A stretch of 64,000 nt of DNA, taken from assembly GCA_964588305.1 (NCBI GenBank), contig CAZPOP010000002.1, forward strand, positions 1-64,000, in the 5' to 3' direction. Positions 25,727-34,577 of this stretch are shown piece after piece. The position numbers were made by a program, and so were the translations under genes. Within the stretch, counting starts at the first letter, position 1; every line of letters begins with the position of its first letter. The DNA is from SM1-73 sp964588305 (GTDB taxonomy: Bacteria > Zixibacteria > MSB-5A5 > SM1-73). The notes under the pieces are model-generated. The model saw only the letters and a program-made list of their open reading frames with translations. It ran no database searches and was not told the DNA's origin.

Positions 25727-26779
25727 ATGGATTCAGAACGAAAAATCAGATTGACTACTCTGGCATCGAGTTTTGGGTGAGCGTCAAAGTGCGGTCCGGA
25801 CGACCTGACCCAGGTTCTGGGTCATTTGCCCAAAATGAATAATCCAAACGTATTGGTTGGGTTCAACTCGGTAGACGATGCTGGGGTTTACAAGCTAAGA
25901 GACGATTTGGCTCTGGTGCAGACGGTCGATTTCTTCCCGCCGGTGGTGGATGATCCTTATGATTTCGGAGCGATAGCGGCGGCTAATTCCTTAAGCGATA
26001 TTTACGCTATGGGAGGAAAGCCCTTATCTGCACTTAATCTTCTTGGTTTTCCTCAAGCGACTGTGCCTTTATCCGCCGTCGAGGAAATCCTAAGAGGAGG
26101 CGCAGACAAAGCCCAGGAGGCAGATGTGGTTATAATAGGCGGGCACACTCTTAAAACCAAAGAGCCTCTATATGGAATGGCAGTGACCGGGACAATTCAT
26201 CCGGATAAGATAATAAGCAATGCCAATGCTAAAGTTGGAGATTCTCTGGTATTGACCAAATCATTAGGAATTGGGCTTATAACCACGGCTATCAAGAAAG
26301 AACAGGTTGAGAAGAGGTGGATAGAAGAAGCAGTGAGGGCAATGACTTTTTTGAATAGATTTGCCGCAGAGGCAATGTTAGATGTGGGCATCGATGCTTG
26401 CACAGATGTTACAGGTTACGGACTCCTGGGGCATTTGTATGAGTTGGTTCATGCTTCAACCACAGGAGCAAAAATCTATTCATCAAAGGTTCCCGTGATA
26501 GATTTTGCCTGGGAGTTGGCACGGGAGAAAATCATTCCGGGCGGGACATTGGCAAATCTCAAGTTTATCGACGATAAGGTCGATTGGGATAAAGAGATCA
26601 CCGAGGAGGCAAAACTGATTCTCTCCGACGCACAAACCTCCGGCGGGCTTCTGATCGCGGTGCCAAAGGAAAAGGAACAGAAGCTGATGGACGCTCTGAT
26701 CTCGAAAGGTGTTCCCAACCCGGTGGTCATCGGCGAAATAACTGAGGATGAAAGATGCCGAATCCAAGTGAAAAGCTGA
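25727..26779 (+). CDS. selD: Selenophosphate synthetase, predicted selenoprotein (Sec at codon 18, UGA 25778-25780)
   Basis: Makes selenophosphate from selenide and ATP for Sec synthesis. An uninterrupted frame begins only at 25826, which would lack the catalytic N-terminus. Reading through the TGA at 25778 in the same frame back to ATG 25727 restores it: residues LTTLASSFG-U-ASKCGPDDL. U18 and Lys21 have the spacing of the E. coli catalytic Cys17 and Lys20, and the full length becomes 350 residues against 347 in E. coli. Further motifs are VDFFPPVVDDPYDFG, ANSLSDIYAMGG and TDVTGYGLLGHLYEL. A hairpin at the right distance after the UGA looks like a bacterial SECIS element. The 3' end overlaps selA by 25 bases. 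Confidence 0.93.
25781..25824 (+). promoter_or_regulatory. Bacterial SECIS-like element of selD
   Basis: The apical hairpin TGACCCA-GGTTC-TGGGTCA (25806-25824) is a perfect 7-bp stem with a five-base loop beginning GG, as in the fdhF SECIS (loop GGTCT). The first loop G is 32 bases after the UGA, within the spacing known for bacterial SECIS elements. SelB would bind it to direct Sec insertion. Confidence 0.75.
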
Positions 26780-28167
26780 TCCAAGAGAAACTGAGACAGC
26801 TTCCCAGCGTGGAAAAGATACTGGAATCGGAAAAGCTGAAGGACAAAATAGAAGAATACTCTCATCCTCTGGTAACGGAAGCGGCAAGGGAGACTCTTTC
26901 ATTCATAAGAGAACGGATCAAGGAGAATCCTCGAGATGTTTCCTTGGACGAAATAATCGAAAAGGTCAGCCGAACGGTCGACGAAAAAACCAGCGATTTT
27001 ACGCGACCGGTGATCAATGCAACCGGTGTGATCCTTCATACCAATTTGGGACGGGCACCTCTGAGCGAAGACGCATTATCGCATATAGTAGAGATAAGCA
27101 AAAACTACAGTAATCTCGAATTTGATCTCAGGGAGGGCACAAGAAGCCAAAGGGGGATTTTCCTGCAGAAGCTTTTATGCCAATTGACTCAAGCCGAAGC
27201 GGCCTTAGCAGTAAACAACAACGCCGGCGCGGTTCTTCTGATTCTGACTGCTTTGGCTAAGGGAAAAGAGGTCGTCGTCTCAAGGGGTGAGTTGGTGCAG
27301 ATAGGCGGTGGCTTTCGTATACCCGAGATTTTGGCTCTGAGCGGAGCAATCTTAAAAGAGGTGGGAACCACCAACAAAACGAAGCTTTCTGATTATGAAG
27401 ATGCCATAACCCAGGATACGGCCCTTCTGCTCAAAGTCCATCAGAGCAATTTTAGAATGATCGGGTTTGAGGAGAGACCATCAATAGGCGAACTTGTGAA
27501 CTTGGGGAAAAAGCACAGCCTCTTTGTGGCAGAGGACCTGGGGAGCGGTGTAATGCTCAGGACAGAGGATTTTGAGCTGGCGCACGAGCCCACGGCCCTG
27601 GAAGCCATTTCCGCCGGAGCAGACCTAGTCTGTTTCTCAGGGGACAAACTTCTGGGTGCGCCTCAGGCCGGAATAATCTTAGGAAAGGAAGAATACATAG
27701 ACCTGTTAAGAAAACATCCCATGCACCGCGCCTTAAGGTTGGACAAGATGTTCATAGCGGGACTGGAAAGCGTTCTGCTTTCCTATCTCAAGGGTGAGGC
27801 CACCAAGAAAATTCCCGCCTGGCAGATGATCAGCACGCCTTTAGATGTTTTGAAAAGGAGGGCGGAGACCATCAAAGAGAAATTGGGTAAATCAGAAATT
27901 TCAATCACCATAGCTGAGAGCAAAAGCACGGTGGGAGGAGGATCGCTTCCCGGCGAAACCCTACCTACAATTGTGATATCCGTCAAGTCCGCTCCGTCCG
28001 TTGACCTCTCTGCTGACCAGCAAGCTAGGCTTTTCAGGGAACAATCTCCGCCTATCATCGGGCGTATAGAAGATGAGAAATTCGTGCTGGATTTGAGAAC
28101 TGTGTTCCCCCGCCAGGATGATTCAATCATGCAAGCGATAAAGAATATTTTCCCCAAAAGAAGTTGA
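26755..28167 (+). CDS. selA: L-seryl-tRNA(Sec) selenium transferase
   Basis: PLP enzyme that converts Ser-tRNA(Sec) to Sec-tRNA(Sec). The 470-residue protein has an N-terminal helical tRNA-binding part (to about residue 70), then RPVINATGVILHTNLGRAPL, and the PLP lysine in CFSGDKLLGAPQAG (Lys about 297, matching E. coli K295), with VKVHQSNFR- and AEDLGSG-type segments. The start overlaps the end of selD and has GAGG upstream. Length is normal. Confidence 0.97.
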   Translation: MPNPSEKLIQEKLRQLPSVEKILESEKLKDKIEEYSHPLVTEAARETLSFIRERIKENPRDVSLDEIIEKVSRTVDEKTSDFTRPVINATGVILHTNLGRAPLSEDALSHIVEISKNYSNLEFDLREGTRSQRGIFLQKLLCQLTQAEAALAVNNNAGAVLLILTALAKGKEVVVSRGELVQIGGGFRIPEILALSGAILKEVGTTNKTKLSDYEDAITQDTALLLKVHQSNFRMIGFEERPSIGELVNLGKKHSLFVAEDLGSGVMLRTEDFELAHEPTALEAISAGADLVCFSGDKLLGAPQAGIILGKEEYIDLLRKHPMHRALRLDKMFIAGLESVLLSYLKGEATKKIPAWQMISTPLDVLKRRAETIKEKLGKSEISITIAESKSTVGGGSLPGETLPTIVISVKSAPSVDLSADQQARLFREQSPPIIGRIEDEKFVLDLRTVFPRQDDSIMQAIKNIFPKRS

Positions 28168-28198
28168 TTCTCCACACATTCTACATTATACTCTTTCT

Positions 28199-28222
28199 GG
28201 TGTGAACCGTACCGTTCACACC
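28199..28222. repeat. Hairpin after selA
   Basis: GGTGTGAAC (28199-28207) and GTTCACACC (28214-28222) form a perfect 9-bp stem with a six-base loop. A T-containing but not T-rich stretch follows, so termination is possible but unproven. Confidence 0.5.
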
Positions 28223-28247
28223 TCTGTGATTTGAATTTTTATGAATC

Positions 28248-28299
28248 GCGTAGCCGAGGCTTCAGGCCTCGGTGCCAAGCCATAAAGGTTTGGCTACGC
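28248..28299. repeat. Three-way-junction repeat upstream of selB
   Basis: Outer arms GCGTAGCC/GGCTACGC (28248-28255, 28292-28299) enclose two hairpins: GAGGC-TTCAG-GCCTC and CCAAGCC...GGTTTGG. It ends 24 bases before the selB start codon. Confidence 0.65.
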
Positions 28300-28323
28300 C
28301 AAGAGCACTTTTCTGGAAATCAT

Positions 28324-30195
28324 ATGTTTGTCTTAGGAACTGCCGGACATATCGATCACGGAAAGTCCAAGTTGGTGGAAGCCTTAACCGGCATCGATCC
28401 GGACAGGCTTCCGGAGGAGAAAAGAAGGGGGATGACCATCGATTTGGGATTCGCCTGGCTTTCCCTTCCCGACGGGGGGGAGGTGGGCATCGTGGACGTT
28501 CCCGGTCATGAGAGATTCGTCAAGAACATGGTGGCCGGGGTGGGGGGAATCGATGCGGTCTTGTTCGTGGTAGCCGCAGACGACGGCTGGATGCCTCAAA
28601 GCCAGGAGCACCTACAGGTTCTGGACTTCCTGAAGATAAAGAAAGGAATAGTCGTTATCACCAAAACGGATCTGGTCAAGGAAGATTGGCTGAGTTTAGT
28701 GGAGGAGGACATAAGAGACAAAGTGAAAGGAACCATTCTGCAAGGCGCTCCCATACTCAGGGTTTCCTCGCCCAACAAGATCGGAATTGATGAGCTTTAT
28801 GAAGAAATAGTCAGGATGATCTCCGAAATCCAGCCCCGGAAAGACATAGGAAAACCGAGAATGTACATCGACCGGGTCTTCACCATGGCGGGCAGGGGGA
28901 CGGTCGTCACCGGTACCCTGATTGATGGCTCCTTTCGCTTGGGTGAAGAGATTCAGATTCTGCCTCAGAAGATTTCGGCTCGGATTAGAGATCTGCAAAC
29001 CCACAAGAAGAAATTCGAACAAGTCATGCCGGGAACCAGAGTGGCGATGAATCTGGCGGGCATTGAGAAGGTGGATATCCAAAGAGGCGGCGTGGTGACC
29101 AAACTGGCTCAGGATGAAACGACGGATATGTTTACCGCTAAGATTGACATAGTCTCTACTGCAGGATTTACCGTTAAGCACAATGCCCAGCTCCTCTTGA
29201 TACTGGGAACAACCGAACTTTTAGCCAGAACGAACATCTTGGATAAAGACAAAACAGAACCGGGCGGCTCAGCATTTGTGCAGTTTAGGTGTAAGAACGA
29301 TCTTCTGGCCCGAATCGGGGATCATTTCATCCTGAGATTACCGTCGCCTCAAATAACCATAGGGGGCGGGATAGTACTGGACGTTTCCCCAAAAAGACAT
29401 AAGAGAAAAGATCAGAGATTGCTTGCTGATTTAGAAAAAAGGCTAACCATGAATCTGCCTGACTTGATACTATCCGATTTGGAAAGAAAAGATCTGGTGT
29501 TAAGAAAAGACATCTTAAGCTCAAGCAATTTCAGCCAAAGCCAAATCGAGTCGAGTCTGGTCGAGCTGGAACAATCCGGGGAAATACTTCTAACCGAAAA
29601 TCTGGTGATAGATAAATCAAGATGGCAAGAGGCGTTAAGTGAAATAACCGAAGAAGTGGAAAAAACGCACCAGAAGTTTCCTTACAGGATTGGGTTGAAA
29701 TCTGCGGAGTTGTCCGGGAGGCTCAAAGCGGACGAGAATCTCTTGGCCGAAGCGATCAGCCACCTGGTAAAGTCGGATAAAATCGTTCAGCAGGGGGCTT
29801 ACCTCAGGCTTTCTTCGCACCAGCCCAAGCTCAGCCCGGAGCAAAAGAGCCTTTCCAACAAGATACTGGAGAGATTTGCTGCCCATCCTCTTTCTCCGCC
29901 CACCAAAGAGGAGATCATAGAGGAGGGTCACGATTATGAAGACGTGTTGGCGTTTCTGGTTCAAGGGGATGAGTTGGTGGAACTAAAGGATGGGATACTA
30001 TTTCGGAAAGATGATTTTGAAAAGTTCAAAAACAAGATCGTGGATTTCATCAAACAAAATGGCCCGGCTACGGTCAGCCAGCTCAGGGGCCATCTTTCCA
30101 CAACCCGTAAATATATGGTTCCCATCCTGGAGAAATTAGATCAATTGGGCGTGACCCAAAGGGAGGGGGACAAAAGAACACTTCCCAACAGATGA
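28324..30195 (+). CDS. selB: Selenocysteine-specific elongation factor
   Basis: GTPase that carries Sec-tRNA(Sec) to the ribosome and binds SECIS RNA. The 623-residue protein has G1 GHIDHGKS near residue 8, RRGMTIDLGFAWL, G3 DVPGHERF, and G4 TKTD, then two beta-barrel domains (AGRGTVVTGTL) and a C-terminal set of winged-helix domains from about residue 370. Length is close to E. coli SelB (614). ATG 28324 is chosen because MFVLGTAGHIDHGK is the standard N-terminus; the frame is open further upstream through the repeat. Ribosome binding site is weak. Confidence 0.96.
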   Translation: MFVLGTAGHIDHGKSKLVEALTGIDPDRLPEEKRRGMTIDLGFAWLSLPDGGEVGIVDVPGHERFVKNMVAGVGGIDAVLFVVAADDGWMPQSQEHLQVLDFLKIKKGIVVITKTDLVKEDWLSLVEEDIRDKVKGTILQGAPILRVSSPNKIGIDELYEEIVRMISEIQPRKDIGKPRMYIDRVFTMAGRGTVVTGTLIDGSFRLGEEIQILPQKISARIRDLQTHKKKFEQVMPGTRVAMNLAGIEKVDIQRGGVVTKLAQDETTDMFTAKIDIVSTAGFTVKHNAQLLLILGTTELLARTNILDKDKTEPGGSAFVQFRCKNDLLARIGDHFILRLPSPQITIGGGIVLDVSPKRHKRKDQRLLADLEKRLTMNLPDLILSDLERKDLVLRKDILSSSNFSQSQIESSLVELEQSGEILLTENLVIDKSRWQEALSEITEEVEKTHQKFPYRIGLKSAELSGRLKADENLLAEAISHLVKSDKIVQQGAYLRLSSHQPKLSPEQKSLSNKILERFAAHPLSPPTKEEIIEEGHDYEDVLAFLVQGDELVELKDGILFRKDDFEKFKNKIVDFIKQNGPATVSQLRGHLSTTRKYMVPILEKLDQLGVTQREGDKRTLPNR

Positions 30196-30254
30196 AACGG
30201 ATTAAGGGAGCAGTGAGTGGGCCAATCCTTCCTGAGTCCATGTTTGATAGTGTC

Positions 30255-30354
30255 GTTGCTCGATTCATGGTTCGACAAGCCCCGAACCGTGTAGTTCGGG
30301 GCAAGCTCACCATCCTGAGCGTGTCGAAGGATGGAGCTCAATAAATTGAGCAAC
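30255..30354. repeat. Branched repeat element between selB and amidohydrolase
   Basis: Outer arms GTTGCTCGATT/AATTGAGCAAC (30255-30265, 30344-30354, one G-T pair) enclose GCCCCGAAC/GTTCGGGGC (30279-30302) and AGCTC...CCATCCT/AGGATGG..GAGCT (30304-30338). The ATGGTTCGA and CTCACCAT segments are shared with 961-990 and 33553-33610. Confidence 0.65.
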
Positions 30355-30452
30355 TACAATCTTCATATGGTCTTAAGATGTGACCTCACCATTGGTATGG
30401 TGACCTCGGAAGGTAACGAGAGCCTTCTAATAGACAATCGAGCATAGGTGAC

Positions 30453-32051
30453 ATGAAAGACTTGATGTTATTGGATGGGAAGATTTACACTATGAATCCC
30501 AGGCAGCCCAAAGCCGAGGCGGTAGCAATGAGGGATTCCAAAATAATGGCGGTGGGCAAAACAGCCGACGTTGAAAATCTGGGAAAAAGAAACTTCAAAG
30601 TCATAAACCTTCAAGGGAAAACAGTGGTTCCCGGATTCATCGACTGCCATACTCATTTTCTCTCTTACGCACTAAGTCTTGGTCAGGTCAATCTCGATTC
30701 AATAACATCCTTTGACCGGATTCTATCGGAGATTAAAACTTCTACCAAAAAGTTAAGACCCAAAGAGTGGCTTCTGGGCAGAGGTTGGGACAAGAATATT
30801 CTAAGAACGGGAGGGAGTTTCACCAAAGAAGCTTTGGATAGAATCCGTCCGGAGAATCCGGTGGCACTCAGAAGCAAGGAACATCATCTCTTGTGGGTGA
30901 ATTCGATGGCCTTAAAGCTGACGGGAATCGACAAACACAAAGAGGACCCCCCGGGCGGCAAAATAGATCGCGATCCGGAATCGGGTGAGCCAACCGGGAT
31001 ACTCAAAGAGAATGCATGTGAATTGATCTGGGAGAAAGCCCCCTCACCCTCGCCCGAAAGATCCAAAAGGCTCCTCAAGGAAGCGATGAAGAAAGCCAAT
31101 AGCTTCGGAGTCACCGGAATTCACAATTTCGAGGAGCAGAACGCGGTTTTCTTTTTCCAGCAATTCTTGAGGGATGAGGAACTCTTCTTGAGAGTTTGTT
31201 TTTGGATTTCCAGGGAGTATTTGGATTCCGCCATAAACTTGCGATTACGGTCCGGCTTTGGGGACGAGAATATCAGGTTCGGTGGGCTGAAGCTTTATAG
31301 TGATGGAGCTTTGGGTTCACAGACGGCCTTGATGTTTGAGCCCTACGAGAACTCACCGGACAACTTCGGTATAGAGGTGACCTCTCAGGAGGAATTGATA
31401 CAATGGGTCAAAAAGGCAAGTGAGGCAGGAATATGCGTGTCCATTCATTCCATAGGTGACAAAGCAGTGCATCAGTCACTCAATGCTTTTGAGCACTCGC
31501 AAGCAGGGGTTTCCCACCCACGCCGAAATACCGCCCGGAAGAAAAAACTCCGCCATCGCATAGAACACGCCCAACTGGTCTCTCCTCATGATCTGGAAAG
31601 ATTCAACAAGTTAGGGGTGATTGCATCTGTTCAGCCCTATCATGCTCCCTCCGACCGCGACATTGTGGATAAGCATTGGGGGAAAAGAGTAGGCTTTAAA
31701 TATCCCTATAAGAGTCTTCTTAATCATCAAACCCGGCTGGTTTTCGGCTCAGACGTTCCCATAGAGACCATGGATGCCTTAAGGATAATCCATGCCGCGG
31801 TTACCCGCAAGAAAGAGGGAGAAAGAAGAAGAGCCTGGTGTCGCCAAGAACGTCTGAGCGTGCCGGAAGCCGTTTTTGCATATACTCAGGGAGCAGCCTA
31901 TGCCTCCTATGAGGAGAAAGTGAAAGGATCAATAGAGGTCGGGAAATTGGCGGATATGGTGGTGTTATCTAAAGACATCTTCAAGATAAATCCAGAGGAG
32001 ATACCAGATGTAAGAGTCGAGTCCACGATCTTAGGAGGCAGAATCCTCTGA
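30453..32051 (+). CDS. YtcJ-like amidohydrolase
   Basis: Metal-dependent hydrolase of the amidohydrolase superfamily, 532 residues, of the YtcJ/AepA-like (amidohydrolase 3) group. It starts with a small beta domain (LMLLDGKIYTMNP), then GKTVVPGFIDCHTHF with the HxH metal ligands near residue 65, SIHSIGDKAVH, HRIEHAQ, GSDVPIETMDALR with the catalytic aspartate, and ends GKLADMVVLSKDIF. No signal peptide. ATG 30453 has AGGTGA upstream. Substrates in this group vary (N-substituted amides, cyclic compounds) and cannot be predicted. Confidence 0.9.
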   Translation: MKDLMLLDGKIYTMNPRQPKAEAVAMRDSKIMAVGKTADVENLGKRNFKVINLQGKTVVPGFIDCHTHFLSYALSLGQVNLDSITSFDRILSEIKTSTKKLRPKEWLLGRGWDKNILRTGGSFTKEALDRIRPENPVALRSKEHHLLWVNSMALKLTGIDKHKEDPPGGKIDRDPESGEPTGILKENACELIWEKAPSPSPERSKRLLKEAMKKANSFGVTGIHNFEEQNAVFFFQQFLRDEELFLRVCFWISREYLDSAINLRLRSGFGDENIRFGGLKLYSDGALGSQTALMFEPYENSPDNFGIEVTSQEELIQWVKKASEAGICVSIHSIGDKAVHQSLNAFEHSQAGVSHPRRNTARKKKLRHRIEHAQLVSPHDLERFNKLGVIASVQPYHAPSDRDIVDKHWGKRVGFKYPYKSLLNHQTRLVFGSDVPIETMDALRIIHAAVTRKKEGERRRAWCRQERLSVPEAVFAYTQGAAYASYEEKVKGSIEVGKLADMVVLSKDIFKINPEEIPDVRVESTILGGRIL

Positions 32052-32272
32052 GGAATGCGTTGAAAGACTAATAGGTTGGGTTGCAATTCCGCCTTTTGTG
32101 GTGAGGGGCGTCGACCCGCTGGCGGGAGAGCTACCCGACACACGGCAAAAGATTTCTCCTTTTTGCTCCGTTTTACGGTTGATTTCTATTGCGTTCATTG
32201 ATTAGCTTAGTTATCTTAGGATAGTAATTCTAAAATGTGAGTAACGTTCCAATTTTGGAGGATCGGGGTCTT

Positions 32273-33553
32273 ATGAAAAAGAGAGTTTTCATCTATCTTG
32301 CTCTTCTTTTCCTTTCCTGGGTCAGCCTCCTTTTTGCTCAACAAAGGCATGTTTCACTGGTGCGAATTGACGGGCCCATCGGACCTGTCTCTGCGCGGGT
32401 CATCTTGCAGGCGATCGAATCATCTGTAGAGGACAGCTCAGAGGCCTTGGTCATCGAGCTGAATACCCCCGGAGGATTGGATGAATCCATGAGGTTGGTC
32501 ACCAAGGACATCCTGAACTCGAAGGTGCCGGTGATCGTGTTTGTTTCCCCCAGCGGCTCCCGGGCTGCCTCAGCCGGAGTTTTCATCACCTTGAGTGGAC
32601 ACATCGCCGCCATGGCTCCGGGCACGAACATAGGTGCTGCTCATCCGGTCAGCATGGGAGGAGAGATAGATTCCACCATGATGGAAAAGGTGGAAAATGA
32701 TGCGGCGGCCTACATAAAAAGCATCGCCACCCGGAGGAATAAGAACGCAGAGTGGGCAGAGGAAGCCGTCAGAAAAAGCGTTTCGGTGACCGAATATGAG
32801 GCGTTGAAACTGAAGGTGATCGATCTTGTAGCAAACGACCTGCGTGACCTTCTGGACAACTGTGACGGCCGAAAAGTATCACTCCCATCCGGCGAGAGAA
32901 CGCTCGAAACCAAAGAGGTGGAGGTAAAAAGGATAGAGATGAGCTGGCGAGACCGGGTATTGGGGGTTATCTCCAATCCCAATATTGCCTATATCCTTTT
33001 CAGCATAGGGATGCTGGGCATTTTCTTTGAGTTTTCCAATCCGGGAGCCATTTTCCCCGGAATCATAGGCGGCATCTGTTTGATCCTGGCATTCTTCTCT
33101 TTCCAGACCCTGCCCATAAACTATGCGGGTTTGCTTTTGATGGTTTTGGCCATAATATTCTTCATCCTGGAGGTGAAGGTTACCAGTTACGGGGCTTTAA
33201 CCATAGGAGGAATAGTGTCTCTGTTTTTGGGTTCTCTGATGCTCTTTGAATCGCCCTTACCCTACATGAGGGCGTCCTTGTCCATAATAATCTTTGTGGT
33301 CATTGCCATGGCGGCGTTCTTCATTTTTGCAGTGGGATTCGGCCTGAAAGCCCAGAAGGGAAAGATCGCTACCGGCAAACGAGGCATGGTAGGAGAGACA
33401 GGTGTGGCAAGAACTCCTTTAAAGCCGGAGGGATATGTTTTCGTTCAAGGGGAAATCTGGAAGGCCGTAGCCGATGAACCCATAGAAAAAGGGGAAAAGG
33501 TAGTGGTCAAGGAAGTAGAACAGATGACCTTGAAAGTAACCAAGAAGAAGTGA
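32273..33553 (+). CDS. nfeD: NfeD-family membrane-bound serine protease
   Basis: Long-form NfeD of about 426 residues. A signal peptide (MKKRVFIYLALLFLSWVSLLFA) precedes a ClpP-like protease domain with the serine region VSPSGSRAASAGVFI and a possible lysine partner later, then four membrane segments (about residues 230-370, ILFSIGMLGIFFEF onward) and a C-terminal OB-fold (GMVGETGVARTPLKPEGYVFVQGE). In archaea the homologue cleaves stomatin, and the next gene is a stomatin/slipin. ATG 32273 has GGAGG upstream; the frame is open from 32237. Confidence 0.94.
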   Translation: MKKRVFIYLALLFLSWVSLLFAQQRHVSLVRIDGPIGPVSARVILQAIESSVEDSSEALVIELNTPGGLDESMRLVTKDILNSKVPVIVFVSPSGSRAASAGVFITLSGHIAAMAPGTNIGAAHPVSMGGEIDSTMMEKVENDAAAYIKSIATRRNKNAEWAEEAVRKSVSVTEYEALKLKVIDLVANDLRDLLDNCDGRKVSLPSGERTLETKEVEVKRIEMSWRDRVLGVISNPNIAYILFSIGMLGIFFEFSNPGAIFPGIIGGICLILAFFSFQTLPINYAGLLLMVLAIIFFILEVKVTSYGALTIGGIVSLFLGSLMLFESPLPYMRASLSIIIFVVIAMAAFFIFAVGFGLKAQKGKIATGKRGMVGETGVARTPLKPEGYVFVQGEIWKAVADEPIEKGEKVVVKEVEQMTLKVTKKK

Positions 33554-33610
33554 TGGTTCGATAAAATGGTGAGTCCCGCCATAGGCGGGATCGAACCATA
33601 AACTCACCAT
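33553..33610 (+). promoter_or_regulatory. Interleaved inverted repeats between nfeD and slipin genes
   Basis: ATGGTTCGAT (33553-33562) pairs perfectly with ATCGAACCAT (33590-33599); ATGGTGAGT (33566-33574) pairs with ACTCACCAT (33602-33610); CCCGCC-ATA-GGCGGG sits between. The first two stems cross, so they can form a pseudoknot or two exclusive hairpins, ending three bases before the slipin ribosome binding site. It may also be a copy of the dispersed repeat at 961 and 30265. Confidence 0.5.
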
Positions 33611-33625
33611 ATTAAGGAGGTGTTT

Positions 33626-34396
33626 ATGTTTGGACCAGGTATGTTAACCCTTATCATAATTGGATTGTTCATCCTGGCTAATGCCATCAGGATCCTAAGG
33701 GAGTATGAGAGGGGAGTTATATTCCGATTAGGTCGCCTGAGAGGGGCGAAGGGCCCGGGCTTGATACTTTTGATTCCGATAGTGGATAGGATGGTCCGGG
33801 TGAGCCTCAGGGTGGTGACTATGGACGTGCCGGCCCAGGACGTGATTACCAAGGATAACGTTTCGGTCAAGGTGAATGCGGTGGTATACTTCAGGGTGAT
33901 GGACGCCAACAAAGCCATCGTGGCGGTGGAAGACTTCCTCTATGCCACCTCCATGATCTCCCAGACCACCTTGAGAAGCGTGTTGGGGCAGGTGGAGTTA
34001 GATGAGCTTTTAGGCAAGCGGGAGAAGATAAACGAGCAACTCGCAAGGATCATCGACGATCAGACCGAGCCCTGGGGAATTAAGGTCTCGGTGGTCGAGG
34101 TGAAGAACGTGGATCTGCCGGAGAATATGCAAAGAGCCATCGCCCGCCAAGCTGAGGCAGAAAGAGAAAGAAGATCCAAGGTCATACATGCGGAGGGAGA
34201 GTACCAGGCGTCGGAGAAGCTGGCCGCCGCCGCCGCCGTGATCGGCAAAACACCGGTGGGAATTCAGTTGAGGTTCCTCTCCACCCTCGCGGAGGTGGCA
34301 GTGGAGAAGAACTCCACCATCATCTTCCCGGTGCCCATCGACCTTTTCGCACCTTTCCTGGAGAAGCACAAAAAGAGCGAAGGGGGAGGTAAGTAA
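33626..34396 (+). CDS. Slipin (stomatin/prohibitin-like SPFH protein)
   Basis: SPFH/band-7 membrane-scaffold protein of 256 residues, the usual partner and probable substrate of NfeD. One N-terminal membrane segment (MLTLIIIGLFILANAI) is followed by the SPFH domain with YERGVIFRLGRLRG, GPGLILLIPIVDRM and TMDVPAQDVITKDNVSV, then a helical coiled-coil part (AIARQAEAERERR) and a short C-terminal hydrophobic region. ATG 33626 is five bases after AAGGAGG. nfeD-slipin pairs are very common in bacteria and archaea. Confidence 0.95.
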   Translation: MFGPGMLTLIIIGLFILANAIRILREYERGVIFRLGRLRGAKGPGLILLIPIVDRMVRVSLRVVTMDVPAQDVITKDNVSVKVNAVVYFRVMDANKAIVAVEDFLYATSMISQTTLRSVLGQVELDELLGKREKINEQLARIIDDQTEPWGIKVSVVEVKNVDLPENMQRAIARQAEAERERRSKVIHAEGEYQASEKLAAAAAVIGKTPVGIQLRFLSTLAEVAVEKNSTIIFPVPIDLFAPFLEKHKKSEGGGK

Positions 34397-34451
34397 GCAC
34401 TGAATTTTGCTCTGGTTATCAATTGGGGTAACGATAACTAATTCCTTGTAG

Positions 34452-34487
34452 GTCAACCATACCCCGCCTTTGGCGGGGTTGGTTGAC
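34452..34487. repeat. GTCAACCA hairpin before first lipoprotein
   Basis: GTCAACCA...TGGTTGAC with inner CCCCGCC-TTT-GGCGGGG. Its right arm overlaps the -35 box of the promoter at 34483, so folding or protein binding here could affect transcription. A diverged copy precedes the second lipoprotein gene (35597-35633). Confidence 0.6.
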
Positions 34488-34511
34488 AAATCTGTTTTTT
34501 TCAAATAAAAT
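34483..34511 (+). promoter_or_regulatory. Promoter of first duplicated lipoprotein
   Basis: A perfect TTGACA (34483-34488), a 17-base spacer and TAAAAT (34506-34511), about 67 bases before the GTG start. In the second gene copy the matching TTGACA is kept (35629-35634) but the -10 has drifted to GAAGGT at the same spacing. Confidence 0.7.
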
Positions 34512-34577
34512 CCAATAGGTCTTTAAGCAGGCATGATCCCAATTATTGTAGATCATATTTGATTTACTCCGAAGCAG

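Noticed and set aside
25826..26779. SelD starting at 25826
   Set aside because: This start removes the catalytic Sec/Lys segment. The same frame continues upstream through a UGA with a SECIS-like hairpin, so the longer form is preferred.
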